Origin: Azoarcus sp.
GTDB taxonomy: Bacteria; Pseudomonadota; Gammaproteobacteria; Burkholderiales; Rhodocyclaceae
Assembly: GCA_030604735.1 (NCBI GenBank)
Contig: JAUVVG010000016.1
Coordinates: 19,671 to 83,670 of the forward strand
Direction of reading: 5' to 3'
Length of the DNA stretch: 64,000 nt
Made by a program: the position numbers and the translations under genes. This document shows positions 35,104 to 44,682 of this stretch, piece after piece (the stretch's first letter is position 1; each line of letters begins with the position of its first letter). The notes beneath the pieces were generated by a model, which was not told the DNA's origin, made no database searches, and worked only from the letters and a program-made list of their open reading frames with translations.

Positions 35104-36762
35104 GTGTCGGAGAATCAATCGGTATCAGGAGAAATCTGCTGGAACGAATCCTTGCTGACCGGCATAGACGTCATCGATCAGCAGCACCATGGCTTGGTCG
35201 ACATGATCAACGCCGCCATGCGGAAGCTGCAGGGCCGGAAGTCCCTCAGCGCCAGCGAGGTCAGGGCCTTGCTCGGCTATCTGAAGGAATATGCCGAGGT
35301 CCACTTCGGCACTGAAGAGGCCTTGATGGCCTTATGCGGCTTGTCGCCGAGCTATGTCCACGACCATCACGACAACCACGACCGGTTCCTGGCCCGTGTC
35401 GATGCGATGCTGGAGCAACTCGCCGGCAATGCACTTCCCGATGGCCGTCGGATCGTGGCTTTTCTCGGGGACTGGCTGCTTCATCACATACAGGGCGAAG
35501 ACCAGGGACTTGCCCGCAAACTGAAAAATGCACAGCAGAACGCCGCGGCGATGCAGCGACGCCAGCGGGATGCGACATCCCCCGCGGCGGTTTCCACCCG
35601 TCCGATCGGTTTTGAGCGGACCGTCGCCCGCGAGCGGGATGCGCTGCATGCCAGCGAGGATGATGTACAGGCATTGATCGAGCATGGCGCCGGCGCGGCC
35701 CTGGTGATCGATCTCGACGCCTCGCTGTTGCCAGGGCGGGTCCTGCATGCGAGCGAGGCGGCCGCGCGTTTGTTCGGCGCGACGCCCGATGGATTATCGA
35801 ACCGGTCGTGCGCCGCTTTGTTCAGCGTCAGTCAGTTGCAACGCTTGCCGGTCGTGATGAGCCAGGTGCTGATGCGAGGCAGTTTCGAAGGGGTGTTGGA
35901 GTGCGTCGCCGCATCCGGCGAGACGGTGACGACACTGGTGCGGATCACGCATCTGGTGCTGCACGGCCGGATGGTGATCTTGCTGGCCTTCCCGGATCTG
36001 TCCCGCTTCGGCTTGCCGGCCGGCGCCGGGCTGGCCCGGGTGGCTGTGGCCGATGAGCCGTCTAGGGAGGCCGAATCCGCCGAAGGGACGGTGCTCGCCA
36101 TTCACCCGATGTTCCAGGGTTTGACCCGCGCCGAACTGGCCGCACTGGAAGGGTGTGCCCGCCTGATCCGGCTTGCCAAGGATCAGACCCTTTACCGCCA
36201 AGGCGATCGACCCGAAGGCTTGTACATGGTGGTCAGTGGCAAGATGAGTCTGACCGTCGCGAACGAGACCAGGGGTGAAAAGGTTCTGGAGATATTCGAA
36301 CCTTCCCAGGTGTTCGGAGACATCGAGCTTTTCGGTCGCTGCGAGGCGATCGGCAGTGCGGTCAGCCTGACCCCGTCGGTGCTGCTGTGCATTCCGGCGC
36401 AGCGGGTCGGTGAGATGCAGGCCGCCAACATGGCGTTCTCATCGGCTGTGGCGACACAGCTTGCGCGACGCTCCGCGCGATTCGCCGCCGACATCGAGGC
36501 GCTGACCCTTCACACCGCGATGGAGCGCATCATCGACCATCTGCTGGAACACGCCCAGGCCATGGACGAGGGGGTGGTCGAGGCAATGCTACCCGCATCG
36601 AAGCAAGTCATCGCCTCCTATCTGAACGTGAATCCGTCCTCGCTCTCGCGTGCTTTCCAGCAATTGAGCGATCTCGGGCTGATTGCTATCAGCGGCCGTC
36701 ACGTGATCATCCTCGATCAGAGCAGTTTGCAGAGCTTTCGTCTGACCGGCATCCCGGCCTGA
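35104..36762 (+). CDS. Hemerythrin-PAS-Crp/Fnr fusion regulator
   Basis: The 552-residue protein has three parts. Residues 1-142 form a bacteriohemerythrin with all diiron ligands visible: His in DQQHHG, His and Glu in VHFGTEE, the pair in HDNHDRF, and His and Asp in HIQGEDQ. Residues about 185-300 look like a PAS domain. Residues 335-455 are a cNMP-binding-type beta barrel (YRQGDRPEGLYMVVSGKMSL) followed by a Crp/Fnr winged HTH (VIASYLNVNPSSLSRAFQQL). The Glu of the FNR recognition helix (E-xx-SR) is replaced by Ser. There is no FNR-type cysteine cluster, so O2 or NO would be sensed at the diiron site. GTG 35104 follows AAGAGGGA; the TTG at 35059 is an alternative start. It flanks a hemerythrin operon with an FNR-type box. 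Confidence 0.92.
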   Translation: MSENQSVSGEICWNESLLTGIDVIDQQHHGLVDMINAAMRKLQGRKSLSASEVRALLGYLKEYAEVHFGTEEALMALCGLSPSYVHDHHDNHDRFLARVDAMLEQLAGNALPDGRRIVAFLGDWLLHHIQGEDQGLARKLKNAQQNAAAMQRRQRDATSPAAVSTRPIGFERTVARERDALHASEDDVQALIEHGAGAALVIDLDASLLPGRVLHASEAAARLFGATPDGLSNRSCAALFSVSQLQRLPVVMSQVLMRGSFEGVLECVAASGETVTTLVRITHLVLHGRMVILLAFPDLSRFGLPAGAGLARVAVADEPSREAESAEGTVLAIHPMFQGLTRAELAALEGCARLIRLAKDQTLYRQGDRPEGLYMVVSGKMSLTVANETRGEKVLEIFEPSQVFGDIELFGRCEAIGSAVSLTPSVLLCIPAQRVGEMQAANMAFSSAVATQLARRSARFAADIEALTLHTAMERIIDHLLEHAQAMDEGVVEAMLPASKQVIASYLNVNPSSLSRAFQQLSDLGLIAISGRHVIILDQSSLQSFRLTGIPA

Positions 36763-36821
36763 TTGCTGGCTGCCATCAACTGCTGACCCTGTCAGCGACT
36801 CGGTCGAGCCCAGCCCGGCGC

Positions 36822-38117
36822 TCAGGCCGTCTGACCGGGTCCGAGTGTCGTGGTCGTTCCGGTGCGGGCGCGGCGATACGCCCTGATGACCCCCAGCATG
36901 TTACTGGCCAACCAGGCGAACTCGAGCATGACCAGCAGCCCGGCAATTCGAACCATGCCCAGGTTGCCAAGTGCCACCGCCACGATCAGCACAGCCAACG
37001 CCAGTCCATGCACCATGAGCTGGCGTCGCGCTTCGGCTTCGGGCTGTAGTTGCTTCACGTTGGGCGCCTTGATCCCGGACTGGGTCAGGTTCAACCAGGC
37101 GAGAAAGGGCACGATCTTGTAAAGCATCCCCTGAATGATGCTGACGAATCCGCCATACATCACCAGCACCCCGGTCAGCACCGGCAGGCTGGGGTGATCA
37201 CTGAATCCGGTGGCCAGCAAGCAGGCCAGTCCGCCGAGCAGGCTCCAGATCCCGAGTCTGAACGACCTGAAACTCGCGTCAGGCACGTTGCGCCGGGTTT
37301 GTCGCATCAGTGTCAGGGTCGCGATCAGAAAGATCGCGGCGAATCCGACCAGCGACCATGAGAGCGCCGTTTTGGCAGCGCTCCAGTCGAATACGGTGGC
37401 GACCGACCAGATCGTCAGCGCGAGGATGCACAGGCTGGCCCAGTACCGTGTCAGCGTGGCGGGGTAGGGCGGGGTGATCTGGAACATCGGCACCACGATC
37501 CAGCTGGTCGCTGCGAGCAGTATCCCGGTGCCGCCGAGCAGGGCCCAGCCGACATGGAGTTCGAGCATCGTCAGCAAGGGCAGCGCGAGTCCCTTAGCCA
37601 GGGTTAGCGACAAGGCAAGACCCAGCATGACCGCGACACCCAGTCCGATCAACGCCAGGCGCAGATCACGCTGACTGCCTCTGGCCGCGGGCGCATGGAG
37701 CAACGCGATCATCGCTGCGAACAGGAATGCCGCGAATCCGGTGCCGAGCAAGGTCGCCGCGGTCATCAGCACAGCCGGTTTCATCAGCAGCAGGCCGCCG
37801 GCAAGGGCAAGCGCGCCGCCAACGATCAGGACATGGACCACGGTCGCGGTCAGCCTGACCGCCGGGATCGCGGCGCCGCAGACCACCGGCAGCACCTGGA
37901 ACAAGGCCCCGACCATCACCATCAGCATGAAGCCGACCGTCAGCAGATGGGTGATCGACAAAGCCCCCGGTGTCCATCTCGATTCGAGCAAGGACGGCGC
38001 AAATACCAGCAGCACGCCTGCCACGATGCCGAACAGTGGCGCACTCAGGAAGAAGCGCAGCGGCGCGGAAATCGGCGGTGCCGAATCGTAGCCAAGGACA
38101 CTGCCGGTCGGTTTCAT
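36822..38117 (-). CDS. Multi-pass membrane protein of NO/hemerythrin operon
   Basis: A 431-residue protein with about 12 membrane segments. Features include HLLTVGFMLMVMVGALFQVL, LHVGWALLGGTGILLAATSW and IIQGMLYKIVPFLAWLNLTQ. Conserved His residues in the membrane (HLLTVGF, ELHVGW) recall heme-copper-oxidase subunit I and NnrS-like proteins, which are found with denitrification genes. I cannot assign a reaction. Its start overlaps the DUF2249 gene by ATGA, so it is the third gene of the HHE operon under the FNR-type box. Confidence 0.8.
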   Translation of the reverse strand: MKPTGSVLGYDSAPPISAPLRFFLSAPLFGIVAGVLLVFAPSLLESRWTPGALSITHLLTVGFMLMVMVGALFQVLPVVCGAAIPAVRLTATVVHVLIVGGALALAGGLLLMKPAVLMTAATLLGTGFAAFLFAAMIALLHAPAARGSQRDLRLALIGLGVAVMLGLALSLTLAKGLALPLLTMLELHVGWALLGGTGILLAATSWIVVPMFQITPPYPATLTRYWASLCILALTIWSVATVFDWSAAKTALSWSLVGFAAIFLIATLTLMRQTRRNVPDASFRSFRLGIWSLLGGLACLLATGFSDHPSLPVLTGVLVMYGGFVSIIQGMLYKIVPFLAWLNLTQSGIKAPNVKQLQPEAEARRQLMVHGLALAVLIVAVALGNLGMVRIAGLLVMLEFAWLASNMLGVIRAYRRARTGTTTTLGPGQTA

Positions 38118-38332
38118 GGAGCGGTAATACCGATCACCACCACGCCGTCATCGCGAATCGTGTGCTCGTACTTGTAACCGTCACGATCGAGAATCCTGAA
38201 CAAGGGCCAGGGCATGCGGTCGATCAACACCGTGAATCGGCCGCCCGGACCGAGATCGGCCAGCGCCTCCATCACCATTTCGAACGGCTGCGGCGGCTCG
38301 AGGCCGCGCGCATCGACGACGATATCGCTCAC
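38114..38332 (-). CDS. DUF2249 domain protein
   Basis: A 72-residue protein with the family pattern VDARGLEPPQPFEMVMEAL, LGPGGRFTVLIDRMPWPLF and a final beta strand. DUF2249 proteins have a SirA/TusA-like fold and often occur beside hemerythrins and nitric-oxide reductase genes. The GTG start overlaps the HHE stop (GTGA), and its stop overlaps the membrane-protein start. Function is unknown; electron or sulphur transfer has been suggested from the fold. Confidence 0.85.
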   Translation of the reverse strand: MSDIVVDARGLEPPQPFEMVMEALADLGPGGRFTVLIDRMPWPLFRILDRDGYKYEHTIRDDGVVVIGITAP

Positions 38333-38784
38333 TTTGATGCTCCATCGAGATGGCCGGACAGTTTGTCCGCAAGGTCGGTCCGCTCCGGCGCGAGTTGCTG
38401 GTCACACATCGGATAGAGAATGTTCTCCTCCTTCATGTTGTGCTGTTGCATCATGATCAGCAAGGTTTCGCTCTCGCCTTCATACGCGCTCGAATCCTTT
38501 TGCGCAATCGCGTCCCGCAACAAGTCGAGTTGCTCGCGCATGTTGCGGTGGTCCGCCTTCATCATCCGGGTCGGTCCCTCGGTCATGCCGGTGACTGCCT
38601 CGAAGCGCGGGAACAGGATCTCCTCTTCGGCGGAGAAATGCGTTTCCAGGGCATGGGCAAATGCGTTCAAGGCATGCCCGGCCTTGTCCCATTCACCGCG
38701 AGCCGCCGCGTTCTCTGCGCTGGCGAACAAGTCATCGCACTCGCGATGATCATGTGTCATCAGCCTGGTGATGTCGGTCATCAT
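38329..38784 (-). CDS. HHE-domain hemerythrin
   Basis: A 151-residue four-helix-bundle diiron protein of the HHE/cation-binding family. Ligand motifs are THDHRECDDLF, LETHFSAEEEILFP, MKADHRNMREQL and QQHNMKEENILYPM. Such proteins (RIC/YtfE-like and others) are tied to NO or oxygen stress and iron-sulphur repair. It is the first gene of the HHE-DUF2249-membrane-protein operon, 52 bases after a perfect FNR/DNR-type box, so anaerobic or NO induction is likely. Confidence 0.9.
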   Translation of the reverse strand: MMTDITRLMTHDHRECDDLFASAENAAARGEWDKAGHALNAFAHALETHFSAEEEILFPRFEAVTGMTEGPTRMMKADHRNMREQLDLLRDAIAQKDSSAYEGESETLLIMMQQHNMKEENILYPMCDQQLAPERTDLADKLSGHLDGASK

Positions 38785-38836
38785 GATCTCTCCCTTCTGG
38801 TTGATCCGATTCTTGCGAATGAGGCCTTGTCACGCC

Positions 38837-38850
38837 TTGATGTCCATCAA
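38837..38850. promoter_or_regulatory. Perfect FNR/DNR-type box TTGAT-N4-ATCAA
   Basis: TTGAT (38837-38841), GTCC, ATCAA (38846-38850) is an exact match to the Crp/Fnr-family consensus used by FNR, ANR and DNR. It is centred about 60 bases upstream of the HHE ATG (minus strand) and about 86 bases before the MFS ATG (plus strand), so it may control either or both. Confidence 0.75.
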
Positions 38851-38929
38851 CAGGGCGGGCAGGGCGAGCGCACCGAAACGGTGCCGGAACGCGTTAGAAT
38901 CGCGCCTTGCTCATTTCTGAGGCCAAGCA

Positions 38930-40150
38930 ATGTCGCACGGTCTGCGCCCGAACGCCTGGGTCACCATCTTTCTGCCTTTCGCGCTCGGGTATTACCTTTC
39001 CTATCTGCTCCGTACCGTCAATGCGGTGATCTCGCCTGATCTCACGCGGGATCTGGCCTTGTCCGCTGCGGATCTCGGTTTGCTCACCAGCGCCTACTTC
39101 CTGACCTTCGGCATGGCGCAAATCCCGCTGGGGATCGCGCTGGACCGCTATGGGCCGAAGCGGGTAGAGGGCTTTCTGATGATTCTGGCCGGCATCGGCG
39201 CGATTGCCTTCGCACTCGGAGATTCGCTCGGACAGCTCGGGCTGGCGCGCGGTCTGATCGGTCTGGGCGTCTCGGCCTGCCTGATGGCCGGCCTGAAGGG
39301 TTTCGCGATGTGGTATCCACCCGAGCGCCAGAGCTCGATGGTCGGCTTCATCATGGCAGCCGGTGCGATGGGTGCGCTCACTGCCAGCGCACCGGTCGAG
39401 GCGATGCTGCCTTTCCTGGGCTGGCGTGGGGTCTTCTGGGTGATCGCAGGGCTGGCGTTCGCGATCGCGGCCTTGATCTTCTTTTCGCTTCCCGGCGATG
39501 CCCCCCACACCTCGAACGAATCGATCGCCCAGGCCTTCCGATCGGTTGGGCATATCTTTGTCTCCTTTTCTTTCCTGCGCTTTGCCGGCTCGGCGATGTT
39601 CTTCACTGGCGGTTTCATGGCGATGCAGAGCCTGTGGGCGGTGCCGTGGCTGATGAATATCAACCAGATGTCACTGACCACGGCGGCCAGCTATCTGATG
39701 ATTCTGAACATCGGCATGCTGGTCGGGCAACTGTCGATCGGTGTGCTCGGTACCCGCCTGAACCGGCGCGGGGTGTTGCCGCTACACATGATGCAGATCG
39801 GATTCGCGCTGATGTTGCTGGTGCAGATCGGCATCCTGTTCGGTATTGGCCCGGTGTTCCTGCTGTGGTTCCTGCTCGGGGTGATGTCGGCGGTGAATTC
39901 GCAGGCCTATCTGGCGACCGCGGCGCATTTTCCCAAGGAGGCCTTCGGCCGGGTCAGTACCGCGATCAACCTGATGGCTTTTCTCGGCGCCTTCCTGGTT
40001 CAGTGGGGCCTGGGGGTCGCACTGGATGTGCTTCAGGGGGGCGGCTGGTCGGTGCCGGCCTCATTGCAAGCCGCCTTTGCTGGATTGATCGTGCTCCAGA
40101 TGCTGAGCTTCCTGCCCCTGGTGATCGGGCGAACGGGGCGGCCGAAGTGA
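38930..40150 (+). CDS. MFS transporter
   Basis: A 406-residue permease with 12 predicted membrane helices and the MFS signature between TM2 and TM3 (LTSAYFLTFGMAQIPLGIAL then DRYGPKRVEGFLM). The N-terminus is PNAWVTIFLPFALGYYLSYL. The substrate cannot be read from the sequence. It is divergent from the HHE operon and shares its intergenic FNR-type box, which suggests co-regulation. It converges on the free bacteriohemerythrin. Confidence 0.9.
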   Translation: MSHGLRPNAWVTIFLPFALGYYLSYLLRTVNAVISPDLTRDLALSAADLGLLTSAYFLTFGMAQIPLGIALDRYGPKRVEGFLMILAGIGAIAFALGDSLGQLGLARGLIGLGVSACLMAGLKGFAMWYPPERQSSMVGFIMAAGAMGALTASAPVEAMLPFLGWRGVFWVIAGLAFAIAALIFFSLPGDAPHTSNESIAQAFRSVGHIFVSFSFLRFAGSAMFFTGGFMAMQSLWAVPWLMNINQMSLTTAASYLMILNIGMLVGQLSIGVLGTRLNRRGVLPLHMMQIGFALMLLVQIGILFGIGPVFLLWFLLGVMSAVNSQAYLATAAHFPKEAFGRVSTAINLMAFLGAFLVQWGLGVALDVLQGGGWSVPASLQAAFAGLIVLQMLSFLPLVIGRTGRPK

Positions 40151-40169
40151 TGCGAGGGGGTGATCCGGA

Positions 40170-40649
40170 TCACCCCCTGCCGAGGAGGCGATCGAACCAG
40201 CCGACCTTTCTGCCTTGACTGGCCGTGACCTCCGGCGGATCGGCCTTGTAGTGCTCCCGGTACCAGTTTCCGAAGCGCAGGTCGTGAGTCATGATGTGGC
40301 CGATCAGCCACTTGTTTAGAAACCGTCGCAACTCCTGAACCCGCTCCTCAGTCCAGTCATCGCTGCTGCCCAGGAATTCGGCCACGGTCGAGCCGAACTG
40401 TTCATGCAGCTTTAGATGTTCTTCGAAGGCAGGGTAGCCACTGTCTTCCATCAGCTTCTGTTCATTAGTGAAATGCGTGACCACATAGGTCAGCAGTTCT
40501 TCTATGGTTTCATCGACGGTACCGAGGTCGAGTTGCTTGACCAGTTCGAACAGGTGCCGGTGCTCGTTATCGACCTGCGGGACATTGATTCTGAATCCTT
40601 CCCGCCACTCGATCACAAAGGGGGCTCGCTTGGTGCTCGTATCGCTCAT
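40170..40649 (-). CDS. Bacteriohemerythrin
   Basis: A 159-residue oxygen-binding hemerythrin. The diiron ligands are present: NVPQVDNEHRHLFELV, VTHFTNEQKLMED, EEHLKLHEQFG and IGHIMTHDLRFGNW. It is soluble, with no signal peptide. Such proteins store or deliver O2 to membrane enzymes or respond to microaerobic conditions. It is the third hemerythrin within 5.6 kb and converges on the MFS gene (19 bases between stops). Confidence 0.93.
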   Translation of the reverse strand: MSDTSTKRAPFVIEWREGFRINVPQVDNEHRHLFELVKQLDLGTVDETIEELLTYVVTHFTNEQKLMEDSGYPAFEEHLKLHEQFGSTVAEFLGSSDDWTEERVQELRRFLNKWLIGHIMTHDLRFGNWYREHYKADPPEVTASQGRKVGWFDRLLGRG

Positions 40650-40805
40650 AGTGAGGCATCACCACTTTCGGGTTTGAAGAAAAGGGCGCCAACGCTCGCG
40701 ATCGACCTCGATTGGTCGTTGCAACCGATGACATGTCGATCCAATCATAATGCAGAATGCGACCCAATGCCCACGCCGTTTGAATGGTTATGCTCGCCTC
40801 CCGGC

Positions 40806-42014
40806 TCACACGAATCCGCCAGCCGCATGACCCGAGGCCCAGGCCCATTGGAAATTGTAGCCACCCAGGTGACCGGTCACGTCCATGACTTCACCGATGA
40901 AGAAGAGCCCCTTGCATGCGGTCGCCTCCATGGTTTTCGAGGACAATCCGCGGGTATCGACCCCACCCAGCGTCACTTCGGCCTTCGCATAGCCCTGGGT
41001 GCCCGACGGCGTGATGCGCCAGTCGGTCAGTGCCTGCGCGAGCCTGTTCCGGTCGCTATGTCCCAATTGCCGCAACGGTGCCTCGAAACCATGCAGCGCG
41101 CACCAGGCGTGGGCAAAGCGGCGCGGCAGATACTCGGACAACAGGTTCGCCACCAGGCTGCGCTCACTTGCGTAGGCGCTCAACCAGGCCTCGATATCGA
41201 TGTCGGGCAGCAAGGCGATGCTGACCGGCTCCCAGTCGCGCGTCTCGTAGGCCTGGGCTTGCCAGTAGCTGCTGACTTGCAGGATGACCGGGCCGGACAG
41301 GCCCCGGTGGGTAATCAGCATGGCCTCTCGAAAACGAGCGCCGTTGCAGCGCGCCTCGACTTCCAGCGAGGCCCCGGACAAGGACTGCAGGCGTTGCAGC
41401 GTCTCGGGTGGCAGGGTCAGCGGCACCAGTGCCGGGCGGGGCGGGACGATCCCCTGGCCGAACTGTTCGGCGATCCGGTAGCCGAACGGCGTCGCACCGA
41501 TCTTGGGGATGGAGAGGCCACCGGTCGCGATCACGAGGCTTTCACAACTCAGTCGGCCGCGGCTGCTGTCGATAAGGAACCTGACCCGCTCATCATCCTG
41601 GCGGATGATCGAATCGACGCTGGCCGGCATCGCCCACTCGACCCCGGCCATGTCGCACTCGGATCTCAGCATTGCAATGATCTGCTGCGCCGAATCGTCG
41701 CAAAAGAGTTGCCCGTGATCGCGCTCGTGATAGGCGATGCCGTGCCGCTCGACCAGTTCGATGAAGTGAGCAGCCGTATAGCGTGACAGGGCCGAGCGGA
41801 CGAAATGCGGATTACGACACAGGAAGTGCTCCGGGCCGACCTTGCGATTGGTGAAGTTGCACCGCCCGCCGCCCGATATCCGTATCTTCTCGGCGAGCTT
41901 GGTTGCATGGTCCACCAACAGCACCCGCCGCCCCCGAAAGCCGGCTTGGGCAGCACACATCATGCCGGCTGCACCGGCGCCGATGATGATTACGTCGTAG
42001 TGTTCGGCTGACAC
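40806..42014 (-). CDS. HI0933/YhiN-family flavoprotein
   Basis: A 402-residue FAD-dependent oxidoreductase of the HI0933/BaiN type. It has the dinucleotide loop [36 protein letters not shown] (family hallmark), [20 protein letters not shown] and the C-terminal [22 protein letters not shown] 42014 with an upstream GGGGAG fits the start of the Rossmann fold; the open frame runs 74 codons further into the phhB promoter region. The physiological substrate of the family is unclear. Confidence 0.92.
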   Translation of the reverse strand: MSAEHYDVIIIGAGAAGMMCAAQAGFRGRRVLLVDHATKLAEKIRISGGGRCNFTNRKVGPEHFLCRNPHFVRSALSRYTAAHFIELVERHGIAYHERDHGQLFCDDSAQQIIAMLRSECDMAGVEWAMPASVDSIIRQDDERVRFLIDSSRGRLSCESLVIATGGLSIPKIGATPFGYRIAEQFGQGIVPPRPALVPLTLPPETLQRLQSLSGASLEVEARCNGARFREAMLITHRGLSGPVILQVSSYWQAQAYETRDWEPVSIALLPDIDIEAWLSAYASERSLVANLLSEYLPRRFAHAWCALHGFEAPLRQLGHSDRNRLAQALTDWRITPSGTQGYAKAEVTLGGVDTRGLSSKTMEATACKGLFFIGEVMDVTGHLGGYNFQWAWASGHAAGGFV

Positions 42015-42276
42015 CGATTCTGGCTCCCCTGATCGAGCCCGCGAGCTTACGCATTCGGGGAGCGGGCCGCAATCTTCCGGGGCGCTTTCGAGGTCATCCG
42101 CTCGCGCGGCGTGGCAAGCGTATTCGGCAAGCGTGGAAAGTCCGAACCGATCATGCAGCCTCTCCCGCGTTTCCATCGCATCTACATCGAGGGCGGTGCG
42201 GATAAAGTGGGTGTGCGCCGAACCGCCACGGCACATCGCTTGTCATACCAGCCATTCACGAGTTGAGGAGAGACGC

Positions 42277-42573
42277 ATGGTCGATCGATTGACAGATGTA
42301 GCGCGGGCCGAGGCCTTGGCGACGCTGAGCGAGTGGCAGGTGGTGGAGGGCAGGGATGCGATCATGCGCGGCCTGCGCTTCAATGATTTCAACCAGGCCT
42401 TCGGTTTCATGAGCCGGGTCGCGATGATGGCCGAGAAACTCGACCATCATCCTGAGTGGTTCAACGTCTATAACCGGGTCGAGATCACATTGTCGACCCA
42501 TGATGCCGGCGGGCTGACCGAACTCGATGTCCGGCTGGCCCGCTTCATCGATCAGACCGCGGCCAGCGCCTGA
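42277..42573 (+). CDS. phhB: Pterin-4a-carbinolamine dehydratase
   Basis: PhhB dehydrates 4a-hydroxytetrahydropterin, recycling the cofactor of aromatic amino-acid hydroxylases. The 98-residue protein has [20 protein letters not shown], the active-site [20 protein letters not shown] and [15 protein letters not shown]. The ATG follows GAGGAG. No phenylalanine hydroxylase gene is adjacent. Its last 22 bases overlap the 3' end of the convergent metY. Confidence 0.95.
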   Translation: MVDRLTDVARAEALATLSEWQVVEGRDAIMRGLRFNDFNQAFGFMSRVAMMAEKLDHHPEWFNVYNRVEITLSTHDAGGLTELDVRLARFIDQTAASA

Positions 42574-43823
42574 TCCAGGTCGGCGATCAGATCGTCGACA
42601 TGCTCGATCCCGACCGACAGGCGAATCATGTCTTCGGTCACACCGGCCTTGACCATTTCTTCCGGTGACAACTGGCGGTGCGTGGTCGAGGCCGGGTGGC
42701 AGGCCAGCGTCTTGCAGTCACCGATATTGACCAGGCGGGTCACCAGCTTGAGCGCGTCCTGGAAACGGGCGCCGCCCTCGATGCCGCCCTTGACGCCGAA
42801 GTTCAGAATGCCCGAGGCGCGGCCATTCATGTATTTCTGCACCAGCGCGTGGTCCTTGTGGTCCTCGAGGCCGGCGTAGTTCACCCAGCCGACCTTGTCA
42901 TGGTCGCGCAGGTATTCGGCGATCTTGACGCTGTTGTCGCAGATCCGGTCCATGCGCAGGGCGAGGGTCTCGATGCCCTGCAGGATCAGAAAGGCGTTGA
43001 ATGGCGAGATCGCCGCACCCATGTTGCGCAGCGGCACGACCCGCGCCCGGCCGATGTAGGCCGCCGGTCCGAGTGCCTCGGTATAGACCACGCCGTGATA
43101 GGACACGTCGGGTTCGTTCAGGCGCTTGAACCGTGCCTTGTGCTCGGCCCATGGGAACTTGCCGGAATCCACGATCACGCCGCCTATCGAATTGCCATGG
43201 CCGCCCAGGTACTTGGTCAGCGCGTGCACGACGATGTCGGCGCCGTGCTCGAAGGGACGGCACAGGTAGGGAGAGGGCACGGTGTTGTCCACGATCAGCG
43301 GCACGCCATGACGGTGCGCGACCGCCGCGAGCTTCTCGAAATCGGTGACGTTGCCGAGCGGGTTGCCGACCGACTCGCAGAAGATCGCCTTGGTCCGGTC
43401 GTCGATCAACTTGTCGAAGGCGTCGGGATCGCGATAGTCGGCAAAGCGCACTTCGACCCCGTATTGCGGCAGGGTGTGGGCGAACAGGTTGTAGGTGCCA
43501 CCATAAAGCGTGCTGGAGGTCACGATGTTGTCACCCGCTTCTGCGATCGTCTGGATCGCCGCGGTAATCGCCGCCATCCCGGAGGCCATCGCCAGCGCCG
43601 CGATACCGCCTTCCATTGCCGCCACCCGTTTTTCCAGTACGTCCTGGGTCGGATTCATGATCCGGGTGTAGATGTTGCCCTGGACCTTCAGGTCGAACAG
43701 GTCCGCGCCATGTTGGGTGTCGTCGAAGGCGTAGGACGTGGTCTGGTAGATCGGTACCGCCACCGCCTTGGTGGTCGGGTCCGGCGTATAGCCGCCATGT
43801 ACGGCAAGTGTCTCGAGTTTCAT
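42552..43823 (-). CDS. metY: O-acetylhomoserine aminocarboxypropyltransferase
   Basis: MetY is a PLP enzyme that makes homocysteine from O-acetylhomoserine and sulphide. The 423-residue length is typical. Motifs are [57 protein letters not shown], and the PLP-Lys region [18 protein letters not shown]. The ATG has a strong GGAGGAAG; the longer upstream frame is not conserved. The 3' ends of metY and phhB overlap by 22 bases. Confidence 0.96.
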   Translation of the reverse strand: MKLETLAVHGGYTPDPTTKAVAVPIYQTTSYAFDDTQHGADLFDLKVQGNIYTRIMNPTQDVLEKRVAAMEGGIAALAMASGMAAITAAIQTIAEAGDNIVTSSTLYGGTYNLFAHTLPQYGVEVRFADYRDPDAFDKLIDDRTKAIFCESVGNPLGNVTDFEKLAAVAHRHGVPLIVDNTVPSPYLCRPFEHGADIVVHALTKYLGGHGNSIGGVIVDSGKFPWAEHKARFKRLNEPDVSYHGVVYTEALGPAAYIGRARVVPLRNMGAAISPFNAFLILQGIETLALRMDRICDNSVKIAEYLRDHDKVGWVNYAGLEDHKDHALVQKYMNGRASGILNFGVKGGIEGGARFQDALKLVTRLVNIGDCKTLACHPASTTHRQLSPEEMVKAGVTEDMIRLSVGIEHVDDLIADLDQALAAV

Positions 43824-44016
43824 GAAAGGGACTTCCTCCGGTGTCTGGTGTGATGCGCGACGAGTATAACCAGCGTGGGATTCATAACGAAATAACCCGG
43901 CATTCTGTGCATCGATCCATCGGTCGAGGATTCGACGATGAATCGATGACGCACGCCTTGCAGGCTCGCTTCGAGCGGTTACCATACACGACTGACAAGA
44001 ACGATTGGACGAGACG

Positions 44017-44682
44017 ATGAAGAAGTGCCGGATAGTCGCGCTGTTGTCGCAGAAGGGAGGGGCGGGCAAGACCACAGTGACCATGCAACTCGCGGCGGGG
44101 CTGGCCAGGCGCGGACTCGAGGTCGGCGTTGCCGACCTGGATCCTCAGGAAAGCGCCTTGCGCTGGGCCGATTCTGCACCTGAAGATCACCCGTTTCCGG
44201 CCAAGGTCGCCGCCTTTGGCGGAGACGCCAAGGAGATCGCCGCCGCGCTCAAGGCGTTCTCCAAGCCGCTGGACATCTTGCTGCTCGACTGTCCCCCGTC
44301 CATCGAGCATTCCCACACCCTGACCGCACTCGAATCGGCTGATCTCGGGCTGGTGCCGGTCGTACCCAGCCCACCCGACCTGTGGTCGGCCCGCGCGGTG
44401 GAACGCCTGATCCTGCAGCGCATGGGCAGCAAGGGCAGGCTCAAGGGGGCAATGCTGCCCAACCGGGTGCAGCGCACCGCACTGGCCGGCAATGTGCTGG
44501 AAGTCATGCGCGAGTTCACGCTGCCGGTGTTGAACGCATCGCTGTCGCAACGCAACGCCTATGCACAAAGCGCGGTGATCGGCGCCTCGGTCTATGAACT
44601 CGGCAAGGCGGCCGAAGCCTCGCAACTGGAAGTCGACTGGCTGGTCGACGCGGTGATGGAATTGCTCGGGAGAGGCTCATGA
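44017..44682 (+). CDS. ParA-family ATPase
   Basis: A 221-residue P-loop ATPase of the MinD/ParA group with the deviant Walker A QKGGAGKTT (12-20), Walker A' VADLDPQESALRW, and Walker B DILLLDCPPSIEH. It positions plasmids, chromosome loci or protein clusters in family members. It is not next to a canonical parB; instead the following gene overlaps it by ATGA. This pair resembles orphan ParA-partner loci that place cellular cargo. The TTG at 44005 is a less likely start. Confidence 0.92.
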   Translation: MKKCRIVALLSQKGGAGKTTVTMQLAAGLARRGLEVGVADLDPQESALRWADSAPEDHPFPAKVAAFGGDAKEIAAALKAFSKPLDILLLDCPPSIEHSHTLTALESADLGLVPVVPSPPDLWSARAVERLILQRMGSKGRLKGAMLPNRVQRTALAGNVLEVMREFTLPVLNASLSQRNAYAQSAVIGASVYELGKAAEASQLEVDWLVDAVMELLGRGS

